Positions 41,744-51,322 are shown, numbered from the stretch's first letter. The stretch: DNA of 64,000 bases from Pseudooceanicola sp050897975 (GCF_050897975.1 NZ_JBPAXY010000003.1:186001-250000), one strand, 5' to 3'. Numbers and translations are program-made. Notes: generated from the letters alone by a model not told the origin.

Positions 41744-43948
41744 ATGATCTCTTCCCTGTCCGAAGCGCTGACCGAGCGCGGATACGACCAGCTGACCCCC
41801 GTGCAGGAGGCCGTCAGCGCGCCCGAGCTGGCGGGGTCGGACCTGCTCGTCTCGGCCCAGACCGGCTCGGGCAAGACCGTGGGCTTCGGCCTGGCCATCG
41901 CACCGACCCTGTTGGACGAGGCCGAACGTTTCGGCCCGCCCGCGCTGCCGCTGGCGCTGATCGTCGCGCCGACCCGTGAACTGGCCTTCCAGGTGCGATC
42001 GGAACTGCAATGGCTTTACGCCAAGACCGGCGCCGTTGTGGCCTCTTGCGTGGGCGGGATGGACATGCGCCAGGAACGGCGCAACCTCGAACGCGGCGCC
42101 CATATCGTCGTCGGCACCCCGGGTCGTCTGCGCGACCATATCGAGCGCCAGTCGCTGGATCTGTCGGACATGCGCGCCGTGGTCCTGGACGAGGCCGACG
42201 AGATGCTTGACCTGGGCTTCCGTGACGACCTGGAATTCATCCTGGGCGAGGCCCCCGAGACCCGCCGCACGCTGCTCTTCTCGGCCACCGTGCCGCCGAT
42301 GATCGTCAAGCTGGCCGAGCAGTTCCAGACCGACGCGCAGCGGATCAGCACCCTGACCGGTGCCACCCAGCACGCCGATATCGCCTATGAGGCGGTGCGC
42401 GTGGCCCAGAACGATGGCGAGGCCGCCATCTTCAACCTGCTGCGCTACCACCACGACAAGGGCGCCATCGTCTTTGCCAACACGCGCGCCGCGGTGAACC
42501 ACCTGACCGCGCGTCTGTCGAACCGTGGCCTGGCCACCGTCAGCCTGTCGGGCGAGCTGAGCCAGAGCGAGCGGACCCATGCCCTGCAAGCCATGCGCGA
42601 CGGCCGGGCGCGCGTTTGCGTGGCCACCGATGTGGCGGCGCGCGGGATCGACCTGCCGAACCTGCAACTGGTGATCCACGCCGATCTGCCGACCAATACC
42701 GAAAGCCTGCTGCACCGCTCGGGCCGGACGGGCCGCGCGGGCCGCAAGGGGATCTCGGCGCTGATCGTGCCGCCCAAGGCCACCAAGAAGGCCGAACGCC
42801 TTCTGAAATGGGCCAAGATCACCGCCGAATGGACCGAGGCGCCTTCCGCCGAGGACATCCAGGCCGCCGATGAAACCCGCCTGCTGGAAGATCCCGCCTG
42901 GGCCGAAGAGGTAACCGAGGATCAGGCCGCCTTTGCCGCGCGCCTGCTGGAACGCCACGGGGCCGAGGCCATCGCCGCCGGCTATCTGCGCCTTTACCAG
43001 TCGCGCCACGCCGCCCCGGAAGAGCTGCGCGCCCCCGATGCCAAGCCCGAGAAGCGGCCCACGCAGGACTTCGGTCCCAGCCGCTGGTTCGCCCTGTCGG
43101 TCGGTCAGGCCGACCGCGCCGAGGCGCGTTGGCTGCTGCCGCTGCTGTGCCGCGCGGGTGGTCTGGACAAGGCGCAGATCGGCGCCATCCGGGTGCAGGA
43201 CAGCGAAACCTTCGTGGAACTGGCCGAACCGGCGGTCGAGGGCTTCCTGGCGAGCCTCGGCGAGGGGAATGTTCTGGAAGAGGGCGTCAGCGCCCGGGCG
43301 GTCGAGGGTGTGCCCGAGTTCGCCCCGCGCCAACGGTCGACCGGGCCGCGCCCGGGCGGCGGCGGCAAGTTCGGTGACAAGCCCCGTTTCGACAAGCCGC
43401 GCGGCGACGGGCCCCGGGGGGATAAACCCCGTGGCGACAAACCGCGTTTCGACAAGCCCAAGGGGGACCGCTTCGGCGATAAGCCCCGCTTCGACAAACC
43501 GCGCGGCCCGCGTCCCGACCGGGGCGAGCGCGACGGCGCGCCGCGCAAGCCGCGCTTTGACCGGGAAGAGCGCGACGAGGCGCCGCGCCCGAACCGCTTT
43601 GCCAACCCGTCGGAACGGGCAGGCCCGCCGCGGGACCGCAAGCCGCGCCACAAGGACGGCGCCAAGTCCGACGCCCTGCGTGAACGCACCGAAGGCGCCG
43701 TGTTCGGCAAGCCCCGGGCGGGCGGCAAGCCGGGCGCGAAATTCGGCGGCAAACCGGCGGGCAAGCCCGGCGGGGCCAAGTTCGGCGGCAAGCCCGGTGG
43801 TAAACCCGCTGGCAAGCCGGGTCCGAAATCGGAAGGCCGGGTCTGGGGCAAGCCCGCAGGCGGCAAGCCGGGCGGCAAACCGGCGGGCGGCAAGCCCAAG
43901 GGCAAGGGCTTTACCGGTGCCAATGACGCGCCGCGCCGCAAGGGCTGA
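41744..43948 (+). CDS. DEAD-box RNA helicase, CsdA/DeaD-like, with long basic repeat tail
   Basis: ATP-dependent RNA helicase of 734 residues. The core (about 1-360) has the Q motif region TPVQEAV, AQTGSGKT, PTRELAFQ, GTPGRLRDH, VLDEADEMLD, FSATVPPM and a C-domain with ATDVAARGID and HRSGRTGRAGR. A DbpA/CsdA-like RNA-binding region lies around 440-520. The last 200 residues are low-complexity Lys/Arg/Gly/Pro repeats, first of the DKPRFDKPRG kind and then GGKPAGKPGG. Such tails bind RNA and favour condensates. There is no clear Shine-Dalgarno, and a hairpin lies just upstream. Likely roles are ribosome assembly and cold adaptation. Confidence 0.88.
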   Translation: MISSLSEALTERGYDQLTPVQEAVSAPELAGSDLLVSAQTGSGKTVGFGLAIAPTLLDEAERFGPPALPLALIVAPTRELAFQVRSELQWLYAKTGAVVASCVGGMDMRQERRNLERGAHIVVGTPGRLRDHIERQSLDLSDMRAVVLDEADEMLDLGFRDDLEFILGEAPETRRTLLFSATVPPMIVKLAEQFQTDAQRISTLTGATQHADIAYEAVRVAQNDGEAAIFNLLRYHHDKGAIVFANTRAAVNHLTARLSNRGLATVSLSGELSQSERTHALQAMRDGRARVCVATDVAARGIDLPNLQLVIHADLPTNTESLLHRSGRTGRAGRKGISALIVPPKATKKAERLLKWAKITAEWTEAPSAEDIQAADETRLLEDPAWAEEVTEDQAAFAARLLERHGAEAIAAGYLRLYQSRHAAPEELRAPDAKPEKRPTQDFGPSRWFALSVGQADRAEARWLLPLLCRAGGLDKAQIGAIRVQDSETFVELAEPAVEGFLASLGEGNVLEEGVSARAVEGVPEFAPRQRSTGPRPGGGGKFGDKPRFDKPRGDGPRGDKPRGDKPRFDKPKGDRFGDKPRFDKPRGPRPDRGERDGAPRKPRFDREERDEAPRPNRFANPSERAGPPRDRKPRHKDGAKSDALRERTEGAVFGKPRAGGKPGAKFGGKPAGKPGGAKFGGKPGGKPAGKPGPKSEGRVWGKPAGGKPGGKPAGGKPKGKGFTGANDAPRRKG
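43366..43925 (+). repeat. In-gene low-complexity repeats (helicase tail)
   Basis: Degenerate direct repeats encode two kinds of unit: first GDKPRFDKPRG-type, then GKPGGKPAGGKP-type. The codons vary (GGC/GGT, AAG/AAA), which suggests selection on the protein rather than recent DNA slippage. Repeat number is likely to vary between strains. Confidence 0.7.
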
Positions 43949-44072
43949 GGCCCCGGGCGACAGCTGATCCTCTGACGTTGAAACGGCGCGGCGCCTCAGG
44001 GCCCGCGCCGTTTTCTTTTTGCCCGCTGACTGGGGACGGGGCAGGGGGCGGCCAAAGCAAGAGGGCCAAAGA

Positions 44073-44102
44073 AAAAGGGCCGGTGAGATCACCGGCCCTT
44101 TT
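44073..44102. terminator. Bidirectional intrinsic terminator
   Basis: AAAAGGGCCGGT pairs with ACCGGCCCTTTT across a GAGATC loop. It lies between the helicase gene and the convergent RND pump operon, and the A and T runs at the ends suit both directions. Confidence 0.85.
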
Positions 44103-44124
44103 CGATTGTCCGTTGTGGCTCCGC

Positions 44125-47100
44125 TTAGCGGTGGCGAGTGAACAGACGCAGCACCACCACGAAGAACAGCGGCACCAGCAGCACGCCCAGGATGGTCGAG
44201 GACAGCGTCCCGCCCAGCACGCCCGAGCCGATGGCGTTGCGCCCGCCCGAGCCCGCGCCGGTGGACAGCACCAGCGGCAGCACCCCCAGCGAGAAGGCCA
44301 TCGAGGTCATGATGATCGGGCGGAAGCGCTGTTTGGCCGCCTCGGTCGTCGCCTGAAGCAGGCCTTCGCCCATCTCCAGCCGTTCCCGGGCAAACTCCAC
44401 GATCAGGATCGCGTTCTTGCCGGTCAGACCGATCACGGTCAGCAGGCCCACCTGGAAGAAGACGCCGTTCTCGAAGCCGCCAAGCCAGGCGCCGATCAGC
44501 GCGCCCAGAACCCCGATGGGCATCGCCAGCATCACCGCGAAGGGGATTGTCCAGCTTTCATAGAGCGCCGCCAGCGACAGGAAGACGGCGGCCAGGGACA
44601 GCGCGTAAAGCAGCGGCGCCTGGTTGCCCGATTCCCGTTCCTCCAGCGACAGGCCGGTCCAGGCGATGTCGAAGCCCTCGGGAAGCTGGCCCACCAGACG
44701 TTCGACCTCGGCCATGGCTTCGCCGGTGGTCACGCCCTCGGCCGGGTTGCCCTGGATCTGCATCGCGGGCACGCCGTTGTAGCGATAGACACCCTGGGCG
44801 CCCTGCTGCCAGGAGCCTTCGGCGAAGTTGGCGAAGGGCACCAGCCCGCCAGAGGCATTGCGCACCCGCCACTTGTCGATGTCCGAAGGCGTCGAGCGAC
44901 TGTCGGCATTGCCCTGCACATAGACCCGCTTGATCCGGCCCTGGTCAATGAAGTCGTTCACGTAGCTTCCCGCCCAGGCGATGTTCAGCAGGGTCGAGAC
45001 ATCCGAGGCAGAGACGCCCATGGCCCCGGCCTTGCGCCAGTCGATATCCAGGTTGAACTGGGCCGCATCCTCCAGCCCGTTGGGCCGGACGCCGGTCAGC
45101 AGCGGGCTTTGCGCCGCCATGCCCAGCAGTTGGTTCCGGGCCGCGACCAGCTCGTCATGGGTCTGACCGCCGCGCGCCTGCAGGTACATGTCAAAGCCCG
45201 AGGCGTTGCCCAGTTCGGTCACCGCCGGGGGCACGATGGGAAAGACCATCGCATCCTGGATCTGGCTGAGCGCGCCATAGGCACGGCCTGCCACGGCCTG
45301 GATCGACAGGGCGGGGTTTTCCCGCTCGTCCCAGTCCTTCATCCGCACGAAGGCCAGGCCCATGTTCTGCCCCTGACCGGCAAAGCCGAAGCCCGCCACG
45401 CCGAAGACCGCCTCGACCGCCTCGCTTTCGTTTTCCAGGAAGTGCTGCTCGACCTGGTCGATCACCGCTTCGGTGCGTTCCAGCGTGGCGCCCGTGGGGG
45501 CCTGGATCATCACGAACATGATCCCCTGGTCCTCGTCGGGCAGGAATCCTGTGGGGGTGCGCAGGAACATCATTACCATGGCCACGACCAGCACCCCATA
45601 GACCAGCACCATGCGCACCGGGCGTTTGACGATGCCGCCGACCATGCTGCCATAGCCGCGCATCGTGGCGTTGAAGCCGCGGTTGAACAGGCCGAAGAAG
45701 CCGCGCTTGGGCCCATGGCTTTGCTTCAGGATGGTGGCGCAAAGCGCGGGCGTCAGGGTCAGCGCCACGATCACCGACAGGGCCATGGCCGAGACGATGG
45801 TGATCGCGAACTGCTGGTAGATCACCCCGGTCGAGCCGCCGAAGAAGGCCATCGGCACAAACACCGCCGACAGCACCATGGCGATCCCGATCAGAGCGCC
45901 GGTGATCTGGCCCATCGACTTGCGGGTCGCCTCCAGCGGGCCCAGCTTGTCCTGTTCCATCACCCGTTCGACGTTCTCCACCACCACGATGGCGTCATCC
46001 ACCAGCAGGCCGATGGCCAGCACCATGGCCAGCATGGTTAGCGTGTTGATGGTAAAGCCCATGGCGGCCATCACCCCGAAAGTGCCCAGAAGCACGACCG
46101 GCACGGCCAGGGTGGGGATCAGCGTGGCGCGGAAGTTTTGCAGGAAGAGGTACATCACCAGGAACACCAGCACGATGGCCTCGACCAGCGTGTGCATCAC
46201 CGATTCAATCGAGATCTCGACAAAGGGCGTGGTGTCATAGGGGATGACATAGTCGATACCCTCGGGGAAGAACTGCGCATAGTCCTCCATCTGCTCGTAG
46301 ACCCGTTCCGACACGTCCAGCGCGTTGGCGCCAGAGGCCAGGCTGATGGCCATGCCGGTGGCGGGCTGGCCGTTGTAGGTGGCCGAGAAGTCATAGCCCT
46401 GGGCGCCGATTTCCACCTCTGCCACGTCGCCCAGCAGGACCAGCCCGCCGTTCTCCTCGGCACGCAGAACGATCTGGCGGAAGTCTTCGGGGGTTTGCAG
46501 CAGCGATTGCGCGGTGATCGTGGCGTTCAGCATCTGCCCGTCCGAGGTCGGGCGGGTGCCGAAGGCCCCGGCGGAGATCTGCGAGTTCTCCTGGCTGACC
46601 GCGCCCACCACGTCCGAGGGCGTCAGCCCGTAGGAAGTCAGCTTGGCCGGGTCCAGCCAGATCCGCATGGCATATTGCGAGCCGAAGACCTGGACAGAGC
46701 CCACGCCCTCGATCCGCGACATCTCGTCCACGAGGTTGGTTTGCAGATAGTCGGCCAGGTCGGTCTCGTCATAGCTGCCATCGGGCGAGATCAGCGAGAT
46801 CACCATCAGGAAGCCGGCGGCGGATTTCTGCACCGTGACCCCCTGACGCTGCACCGATTCCGGCAGCAGGGGCGTGGCCTGGCTCAGCTTGTTCTGCACC
46901 TGCACCTGGGCGATGTCCGGGTCGGTGCCGGTCTCGAAGGTCAGGGTGATCGAGGCCGTGCCCGCCGAGGAGGAGTTCGACGACATGTAGCGCATCCCGT
47001 CGAGGCCGGTCATCTGCTGTTCGATGACCTGGGTGACAGTATTGGCCACCGTCTGCGCCGAGGCGCCGGGATAGATCGCCCGGACCGCGATCGAGGGCGG

Positions 47101-47217
47101 CGCGATCTGCGGGTATTGCGCGATCGGCAGGGTCAGGATCGACAGGACGCCGACCCCCATGATGATGATCGAGATGACCCATGCGAAGATGGGCCGGTCA
47201 ATGAAGAAACGTGCCAT
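44125..47217 (-). CDS. RND multidrug efflux transporter, HAE1 family (AcrB/MexB-like)
   Basis: Inner-membrane proton antiporter of 1030 residues, full length for the family. It begins MARFFIDRPIFAWVISIIIMGVGVLSI, has the proton-relay Asp pair in LAIGLLVDDAIVVVENVERVM and the partner Lys in TVIGLTGKNAILIVEFARERLEMG. Large periplasmic loops follow helices 1 and 7. It lies 9 bp after the membrane fusion protein gene and is divergent from a TetR regulator. It should expel hydrophobic or amphiphilic compounds through an outer membrane channel encoded elsewhere. Confidence 0.95.
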   Translation of the reverse strand: MARFFIDRPIFAWVISIIIMGVGVLSILTLPIAQYPQIAPPSIAVRAIYPGASAQTVANTVTQVIEQQMTGLDGMRYMSSNSSSAGTASITLTFETGTDPDIAQVQVQNKLSQATPLLPESVQRQGVTVQKSAAGFLMVISLISPDGSYDETDLADYLQTNLVDEMSRIEGVGSVQVFGSQYAMRIWLDPAKLTSYGLTPSDVVGAVSQENSQISAGAFGTRPTSDGQMLNATITAQSLLQTPEDFRQIVLRAEENGGLVLLGDVAEVEIGAQGYDFSATYNGQPATGMAISLASGANALDVSERVYEQMEDYAQFFPEGIDYVIPYDTTPFVEISIESVMHTLVEAIVLVFLVMYLFLQNFRATLIPTLAVPVVLLGTFGVMAAMGFTINTLTMLAMVLAIGLLVDDAIVVVENVERVMEQDKLGPLEATRKSMGQITGALIGIAMVLSAVFVPMAFFGGSTGVIYQQFAITIVSAMALSVIVALTLTPALCATILKQSHGPKRGFFGLFNRGFNATMRGYGSMVGGIVKRPVRMVLVYGVLVVAMVMMFLRTPTGFLPDEDQGIMFVMIQAPTGATLERTEAVIDQVEQHFLENESEAVEAVFGVAGFGFAGQGQNMGLAFVRMKDWDERENPALSIQAVAGRAYGALSQIQDAMVFPIVPPAVTELGNASGFDMYLQARGGQTHDELVAARNQLLGMAAQSPLLTGVRPNGLEDAAQFNLDIDWRKAGAMGVSASDVSTLLNIAWAGSYVNDFIDQGRIKRVYVQGNADSRSTPSDIDKWRVRNASGGLVPFANFAEGSWQQGAQGVYRYNGVPAMQIQGNPAEGVTTGEAMAEVERLVGQLPEGFDIAWTGLSLEERESGNQAPLLYALSLAAVFLSLAALYESWTIPFAVMLAMPIGVLGALIGAWLGGFENGVFFQVGLLTVIGLTGKNAILIVEFARERLEMGEGLLQATTEAAKQRFRPIIMTSMAFSLGVLPLVLSTGAGSGGRNAIGSGVLGGTLSSTILGVLLVPLFFVVVLRLFTRHR

Positions 47218-47226
47218 GGGTTCCGC

Positions 47227-48387
47227 TTACTCCGATGCGCTGTCGCCGTCGGCGGCGCGTTCCTGGGGGGCGACCGTGGCGCCCGGGCTGGCACTTTGCA
47301 GACCGGCGACGATGACGCGGTCGCCATCCGACAGGCCCTCGGTCACGACCCAGTCGGCGCCGCGATCCTGAAGCACGGTCAGGCTGCGCTGTTCGACGCT
47401 GTTCTCGGCGGTGACGACCAGGGTCTGGGGATTGCCGCGCCGGTCACGGGTGACGGCCTCTTGCGGAACCAGGAAGACATTGTCGACCGGGGCGGTCGGC
47501 ATTTCGACCTGCACATACATCCCCGGCAGCAACAGCATGTCATCATTGGGAAATTCGATGCGCAGCACGACGACGCCGGTCTGTTCGTCCACATGGGGTT
47601 CGGCGGCGGTCAGCAGGCCGGTATGGGGGAACTGCGAGCCATCGGCCAGGGTCAGCGCGACCTCGGCATCGGTGCCTTCGCCGATGTCGCCCGCGCCGCG
47701 GCGCCAGGCCAGCAGCTCGGCCGCCGACTGGGTCACGTCCACATGCACGGTGTCCAGCTTGCGGATGGTGGTCAGCGCGGTCGCCTGGCTGGCGGTGACC
47801 AGGGCGCCTTGCGAGACCTCCGACAGGCCCACCAGGCCCGACAGCCGGGCGCGGATCTCGGTGTGGTCCAGCTCGATCTGGGCGGTGCGCAGCGCCGCTT
47901 CGGCCATCTTCACCTGGGCCTGGGCGATGTCGCGCGCCGAGGTGGCGTCATCCATGGCCTGCTGGCTGTTGATGCCACGGTCGGCCAGTTCCTGCACCCG
48001 GGCAAAGTCGCGCTCGGCGGCGCGCAGCTGCGCCTGGGCCGAGGTCAGCGAGGCCTCGGCCTGGGCCAGGGCGGCCTCGTAGGTGGTGGGATCGATGCGG
48101 TAGAGGACCTGGCCCTCTTCCACCATGCTGCCTTCCTTGAACAGGCGCTCGGTGATGATGCCGTTGACCTGCGGGCGCACCTCGGCCTCGGCCACGGCAC
48201 GGACCCGCCCGGGCAGGGTCGAGGTCAGCGTCAGCGACTGCGGATGCAGCGTCTCGACGGTGACGGCGGCGGGCGGACGGCCCCCGGCCTGTTGCGCCTG
48301 GGCGGTCGCGCCCGCCATGGCAAGAGGCGCGGCAAGGGTCACAGCGGTGATCGCTGCGCGGAATGTCGCTTTGCTGAACTGGGCCAT
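47227..48387 (-). CDS. RND efflux periplasmic adaptor (membrane fusion protein, AcrA/MexA-like)
   Basis: Adaptor of 386 residues. An N-terminal signal (about 1-32, AAPLAMAGATAQAQQ) is followed by the HlyD lipoyl half VRPQVNGIITERLFKEGSMVEEGQVLYRIDP, a coiled-coil hairpin (about 95-160, rich in Ala/Gln), the second lipoyl half IRARLSGLVGLSEVSQGALV, and beta-barrel domains ending VIVAGLQSASPGATV. GGAGCC lies before the ATG. No lipobox Cys is visible, so it may not be lipid-anchored. It is co-transcribed with the pump. Confidence 0.92.
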   Translation of the reverse strand: MAQFSKATFRAAITAVTLAAPLAMAGATAQAQQAGGRPPAAVTVETLHPQSLTLTSTLPGRVRAVAEAEVRPQVNGIITERLFKEGSMVEEGQVLYRIDPTTYEAALAQAEASLTSAQAQLRAAERDFARVQELADRGINSQQAMDDATSARDIAQAQVKMAEAALRTAQIELDHTEIRARLSGLVGLSEVSQGALVTASQATALTTIRKLDTVHVDVTQSAAELLAWRRGAGDIGEGTDAEVALTLADGSQFPHTGLLTAAEPHVDEQTGVVVLRIEFPNDDMLLLPGMYVQVEMPTAPVDNVFLVPQEAVTRDRRGNPQTLVVTAENSVEQRSLTVLQDRGADWVVTEGLSDGDRVIVAGLQSASPGATVAPQERAADGDSASE

Positions 48388-48448
48388 TTGCGGCTCCTTT
48401 TCGATATGCCGGGAAAAGCGCTTGGCGCGCGCCGGTCCTTCTCATACA

Positions 48449-48487
48449 AGACTCCGCAGTCTCATAAATACTGAACGGGCCGGTTCA
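48449..48487. promoter_or_regulatory. Two inverted repeats between tetR and efflux operon
   Basis: AGACT-CCGC-AGTCT at 48449-48462 and a 16-bp near-palindrome TGAACGGGCCGGTTCA at 48472-48487 lie in the 151-bp gap of the divergent genes. The second has the spacing common for TetR-family operators and is the better candidate. Together they would allow joint control of both directions. Confidence 0.6.
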
Positions 48488-48538
48488 CAAGTGCTTTTCC
48501 TCTGTAGGAGGGCACAGAGGGCTGTGCGGGAGGGAAGT

Positions 48539-49204
48539 GTGGCAAAAACCGATCACAATACCGAGGAGACGCCCGGGCAAGAGGCCGCGCGACCGCGCAA
48601 GGGGCGCCCGGTGGTTATCGAGGCCGAAACCCGTCGCGCGCTTATTCTTCAGGCGTTGGAGGCGCATTTCCACGAGGTCGGTCTGAAGGGCATGACCATG
48701 GCCGCCATCGCCCGGCGGGCGGGCATGTCGAAACAGACGCTTTACAGCCTGTTCCAGGATCGAGACGCCCTGTTCGAGGCCTATCTGGACCATCGTTTCT
48801 GCTATCTGGCGCAGGCGGAACCGGCGCCCGAGGCCGATCTGGCCTTTCCCGAACGGGTGCGGCGCCTGTTTCATTTCGACCAGCCGTCCGAGGCCTGGGA
48901 CCTGCCGCTGGCGCTGTTCCGGCTGGCGGTGGTCGAGGCCCCGAAACACCCCCGCCTGGCGCGCCGCTGCCTGGAGGAGGGGCCGCGCAGCAAGCAGGCG
49001 CTGTTGCTGGCCGAGCTGGAGCGGGCCCGCGATCGGGGCGAGTTGCAAGTCAGTGACCCGCAGGCGGCGGCGGGGCTGCTGATGGACATGCTGCACCTGT
49101 CGATCCTGGATGCGCTGGTCGATCCCGGTTTCGTGCCCGACCCCGAGGCCTGGCGGCGGCGCTTCGACCTGGGCCTGTCGGTCTTCCTGCGCGGCATCAG
49201 CTAG
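48539..49204 (+). CDS. TetR-family transcriptional regulator of efflux
   Basis: Repressor of 221 residues. A Lys/Arg-rich head (PRKGRPVV) precedes the TetR HTH: ALEAHFHEVGLKGMTMAAIARRAGMSKQTLYSLFQDRDALFEAYL. The C-terminal half is the ligand domain and ends SVFLRGIS. The GTG at 48539 is chosen because GGGAGGG lies just before it; the longer frame has no family match. It is divergent from the RND operon, so it most likely represses it and itself. Confidence 0.87.
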   Translation: MAKTDHNTEETPGQEAARPRKGRPVVIEAETRRALILQALEAHFHEVGLKGMTMAAIARRAGMSKQTLYSLFQDRDALFEAYLDHRFCYLAQAEPAPEADLAFPERVRRLFHFDQPSEAWDLPLALFRLAVVEAPKHPRLARRCLEEGPRSKQALLLAELERARDRGELQVSDPQAAAGLLMDMLHLSILDALVDPGFVPDPEAWRRRFDLGLSVFLRGIS

Positions 49205-49227
49205 GCGCTAGGCCCCCGCGCCGCAAA

Positions 49228-49257
49228 AAGGGCGGGCCGCGCTGCGGTCCCGCCCTT
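49228..49257. terminator. Terminator between convergent tetR and tctA
   Basis: AAGGGCGGG and CCCGCCCTT form a perfect 9-bp stem, extended inside by CCGC/GCGG-type pairs. The T run on the plus strand is short; the AAAAA before it gives a T run on the minus strand, so it suits tctA best. Confidence 0.65.
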
Positions 49258-49294
49258 CGTCGTTTCAGGTTCGGCGCCCCGGGGGCGCGTCTCC

Positions 49295-50830
49295 TCAGTC
49301 GCTGATCGCGCCTTCCTCGTCGCGACGCTCGTGCATCTTCTGTTTGACCTTGCGGCCGAAGAACAGCGGCAGGATGAAGCCGATGATGGCGACGGCCCAG
49401 AGGGCCAGCGACAGCGGGCTGTCGAACAGCGTGCCCCAGTTGCCGTTGTCGATGGTCACCGCGCGGCGCAGGTTGTTCTCCATCGAGTTGCCCAGAAGCG
49501 TGCCAAGGATGATCGGTACCAGCGGCACGTCCAACTTGCGCAGCACCCAGCCCATGACGCCGAAGCCGATCATCACCAGCAGGTCGAAGGTCGAGCCCGA
49601 GATGCCGTAGATCCCGACAAAGCTGACCATGGCCACGATGGGCATCAGCACCCGCGAGGGCACCATCAGGATGCGGGTGAAGAGGCCCACCATCGGGATG
49701 TTCATCGCCAGCAGCATGAAGTTGGCGATGAACAGCGCCGCGATCAGCCCCCAGACCACATCGGGGTTCTGGCTGAAGAGAAGCGGCCCGGGGGTGATGT
49801 TCAGCGACAGCAGCACCGCCAGCAGCACCGCCGTGGTGCCCGACCCCGGCACGCCAAGCGCCAGCATCGGCACCAGGGCGCCCCCGGCAGCGGCGTTGTT
49901 GCCCGCCTCGGGGGCCGCGACGCCGCGCGGATCGCCGGTGCCGAAGGTCTTCTCCTTGTCGACCAGCCGCTTTTCCATCGAATAGCTGATGAAGCTGCCC
50001 AGCGAGGCCCCGGCGCCCGGCAGGACGCCCGCGATGAAGCCCAGAACCGAGGTACGCAGCATGGTGGGCGTGCAGGCCTTCAGCATCGACAGGGGCGGGT
50101 ACAGCTTGCCGATCTTCAGCTTCGATCCGTCGGCGTTGCCGCCGTGGCGGTTCTCCAGGAAGATGAAGACCTCGGACAGGGCAAACAGGCCGACGATGGC
50201 CACCAGGAAGTCGAGGCCGTCGTAGAGGTGCACCTCACCGAAGGTGAAGCGCGGCACGCCGGTCTGGGTGTCCACGCCGATGGTGGCCAGGCCCAGGCCC
50301 AGGGCGGCGGCAAAGGCCGATTTCGCCTGGTTGGTCGAGCTGACGCCGCCCAGGGTCATGAAGGCCAGGGCGAAAAGGGCGAAATATTCCGCCGGTCCGA
50401 AGAGCAGCGCGATCTTCACCAGCTGCGGCGCCAGCAGGATCAGCCCCCAGGTGGCCAGGAAGGCGCCGACGAAAGAGGCCACGCCCGAGAGCGACAGCGC
50501 CTCGCCCGCAAGACCCTTCTTGGCCATCGGGTGGCCGTCCAGACAGGTCATCATCGCCGGTTCATCGCCCGGAATGTTCAGCAGGATCGACGAGATCCGC
50601 CCGCCGTACATGGCGCCGTAATAGACCGAGGTCAGCAGGATCAGCGAGGGCGTGGCGCCCAGGCCCAGGGTGAAGGCCAGCGGGATCAGGATGGCAACGC
50701 CGTTCGACGGCCCGAGGCCCGGCAGCGCGCCCATGATCGTGCCCAGGAAGCAGCCCAGCAGGGCCAACCCGAGGTTCTGCCAGGTCAGGGCGATGGCGAA
50801 ACCGTCGCCGAGGGATGCAAGAAGGTCCAT
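49295..50830 (-). CDS. tctA: Tripartite tricarboxylate transporter large permease
   Basis: Membrane protein of 511 residues with about 12 helices. Family marks are GTIMGALPGLGPSNGVAILIPLAF, YYGAMYGGRISSILLNIPGDEPAMMTCLDGHPMAKKG and GVPGSGTTAVLLAVLL. GAGGAG precedes the ATG at 50830. It follows tctB by 10 bases. It transports citrate or a related carboxylate delivered by the TctC-type receptor; the exact substrate is not readable. Confidence 0.94.
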   Translation of the reverse strand: MDLLASLGDGFAIALTWQNLGLALLGCFLGTIMGALPGLGPSNGVAILIPLAFTLGLGATPSLILLTSVYYGAMYGGRISSILLNIPGDEPAMMTCLDGHPMAKKGLAGEALSLSGVASFVGAFLATWGLILLAPQLVKIALLFGPAEYFALFALAFMTLGGVSSTNQAKSAFAAALGLGLATIGVDTQTGVPRFTFGEVHLYDGLDFLVAIVGLFALSEVFIFLENRHGGNADGSKLKIGKLYPPLSMLKACTPTMLRTSVLGFIAGVLPGAGASLGSFISYSMEKRLVDKEKTFGTGDPRGVAAPEAGNNAAAGGALVPMLALGVPGSGTTAVLLAVLLSLNITPGPLLFSQNPDVVWGLIAALFIANFMLLAMNIPMVGLFTRILMVPSRVLMPIVAMVSFVGIYGISGSTFDLLVMIGFGVMGWVLRKLDVPLVPIILGTLLGNSMENNLRRAVTIDNGNWGTLFDSPLSLALWAVAIIGFILPLFFGRKVKQKMHERRDEEGAISD

Positions 50831-50840
50831 TGCGTGCTCC

Positions 50841-51272
50841 TCAGAAACCCAGCGGGCCGCGCGCCAGCGACAGGCCCAGGACCAGGTGGAAGATGACATA
50901 GATGCCCGCCGAGGTGCCGATGCCCGTCAGCACCGAGCCAAGCAGGCCCGAGCCCAGGCGCCAGGCCAGGTAGGTGGCGGCAAAGGCGGTGGCGATGACG
51001 AAGCCCAGAACCGGCAGCATCTCGGCATAGAGGATCAGCACCACCACGGCGGCGCCGACCTCGACCAGGCGGCCCAGGGCGGGCCACTGCGGTTCCGGGT
51101 CGGGCCTGAGCGCGATGACCGCGCTCGACAGGCCCAGAACGGCGGCGATGATCAGGGGAAAGGCCTTGGGGCCGACGGCGTCCGACAGGAAACTTTCCTC
51201 GATCGCCAGGGCCGACAGGGCGAAGGCAATAGCGATGAGGATACCGACGACACCGAAGATGCGATCGCTCAT
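50841..51272 (-). CDS. tctB: Tripartite tricarboxylate transporter small permease
   Basis: Membrane protein of 143 residues with four helices; the SFLSDAVGPKAFPLIIAAVLGLSSAVIAL stretch is typical of TctB. AGGAG lies before the ATG at 51272. It is separated from the receptor gene by a 125-bp gap with two hairpins, and from tctA by 10 bases. Confidence 0.88.
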   Translation of the reverse strand: MSDRIFGVVGILIAIAFALSALAIEESFLSDAVGPKAFPLIIAAVLGLSSAVIALRPDPEPQWPALGRLVEVGAAVVVLILYAEMLPVLGFVIATAFAATYLAWRLGSGLLGSVLTGIGTSAGIYVIFHLVLGLSLARGPLGF

Positions 51273-51322
51273 GGCGGATCTCCTATGCGTGTGTCTGGAA
51301 AGGGGATGAGGGAAAGGAGGGT

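Noticed and set aside
43378..43925. CRISPR-like or satellite DNA repeats
   Set aside because: The repeats are in frame, degenerate and encode a Lys/Gly/Pro tail continuous with the helicase; there are no unique spacers.
46138..48474. 778-codon plus-strand frame opposite the RND pump genes
   Set aside because: It is antisense to the pump and adaptor, which carry full family motifs; no ribosome site or domain supports it.
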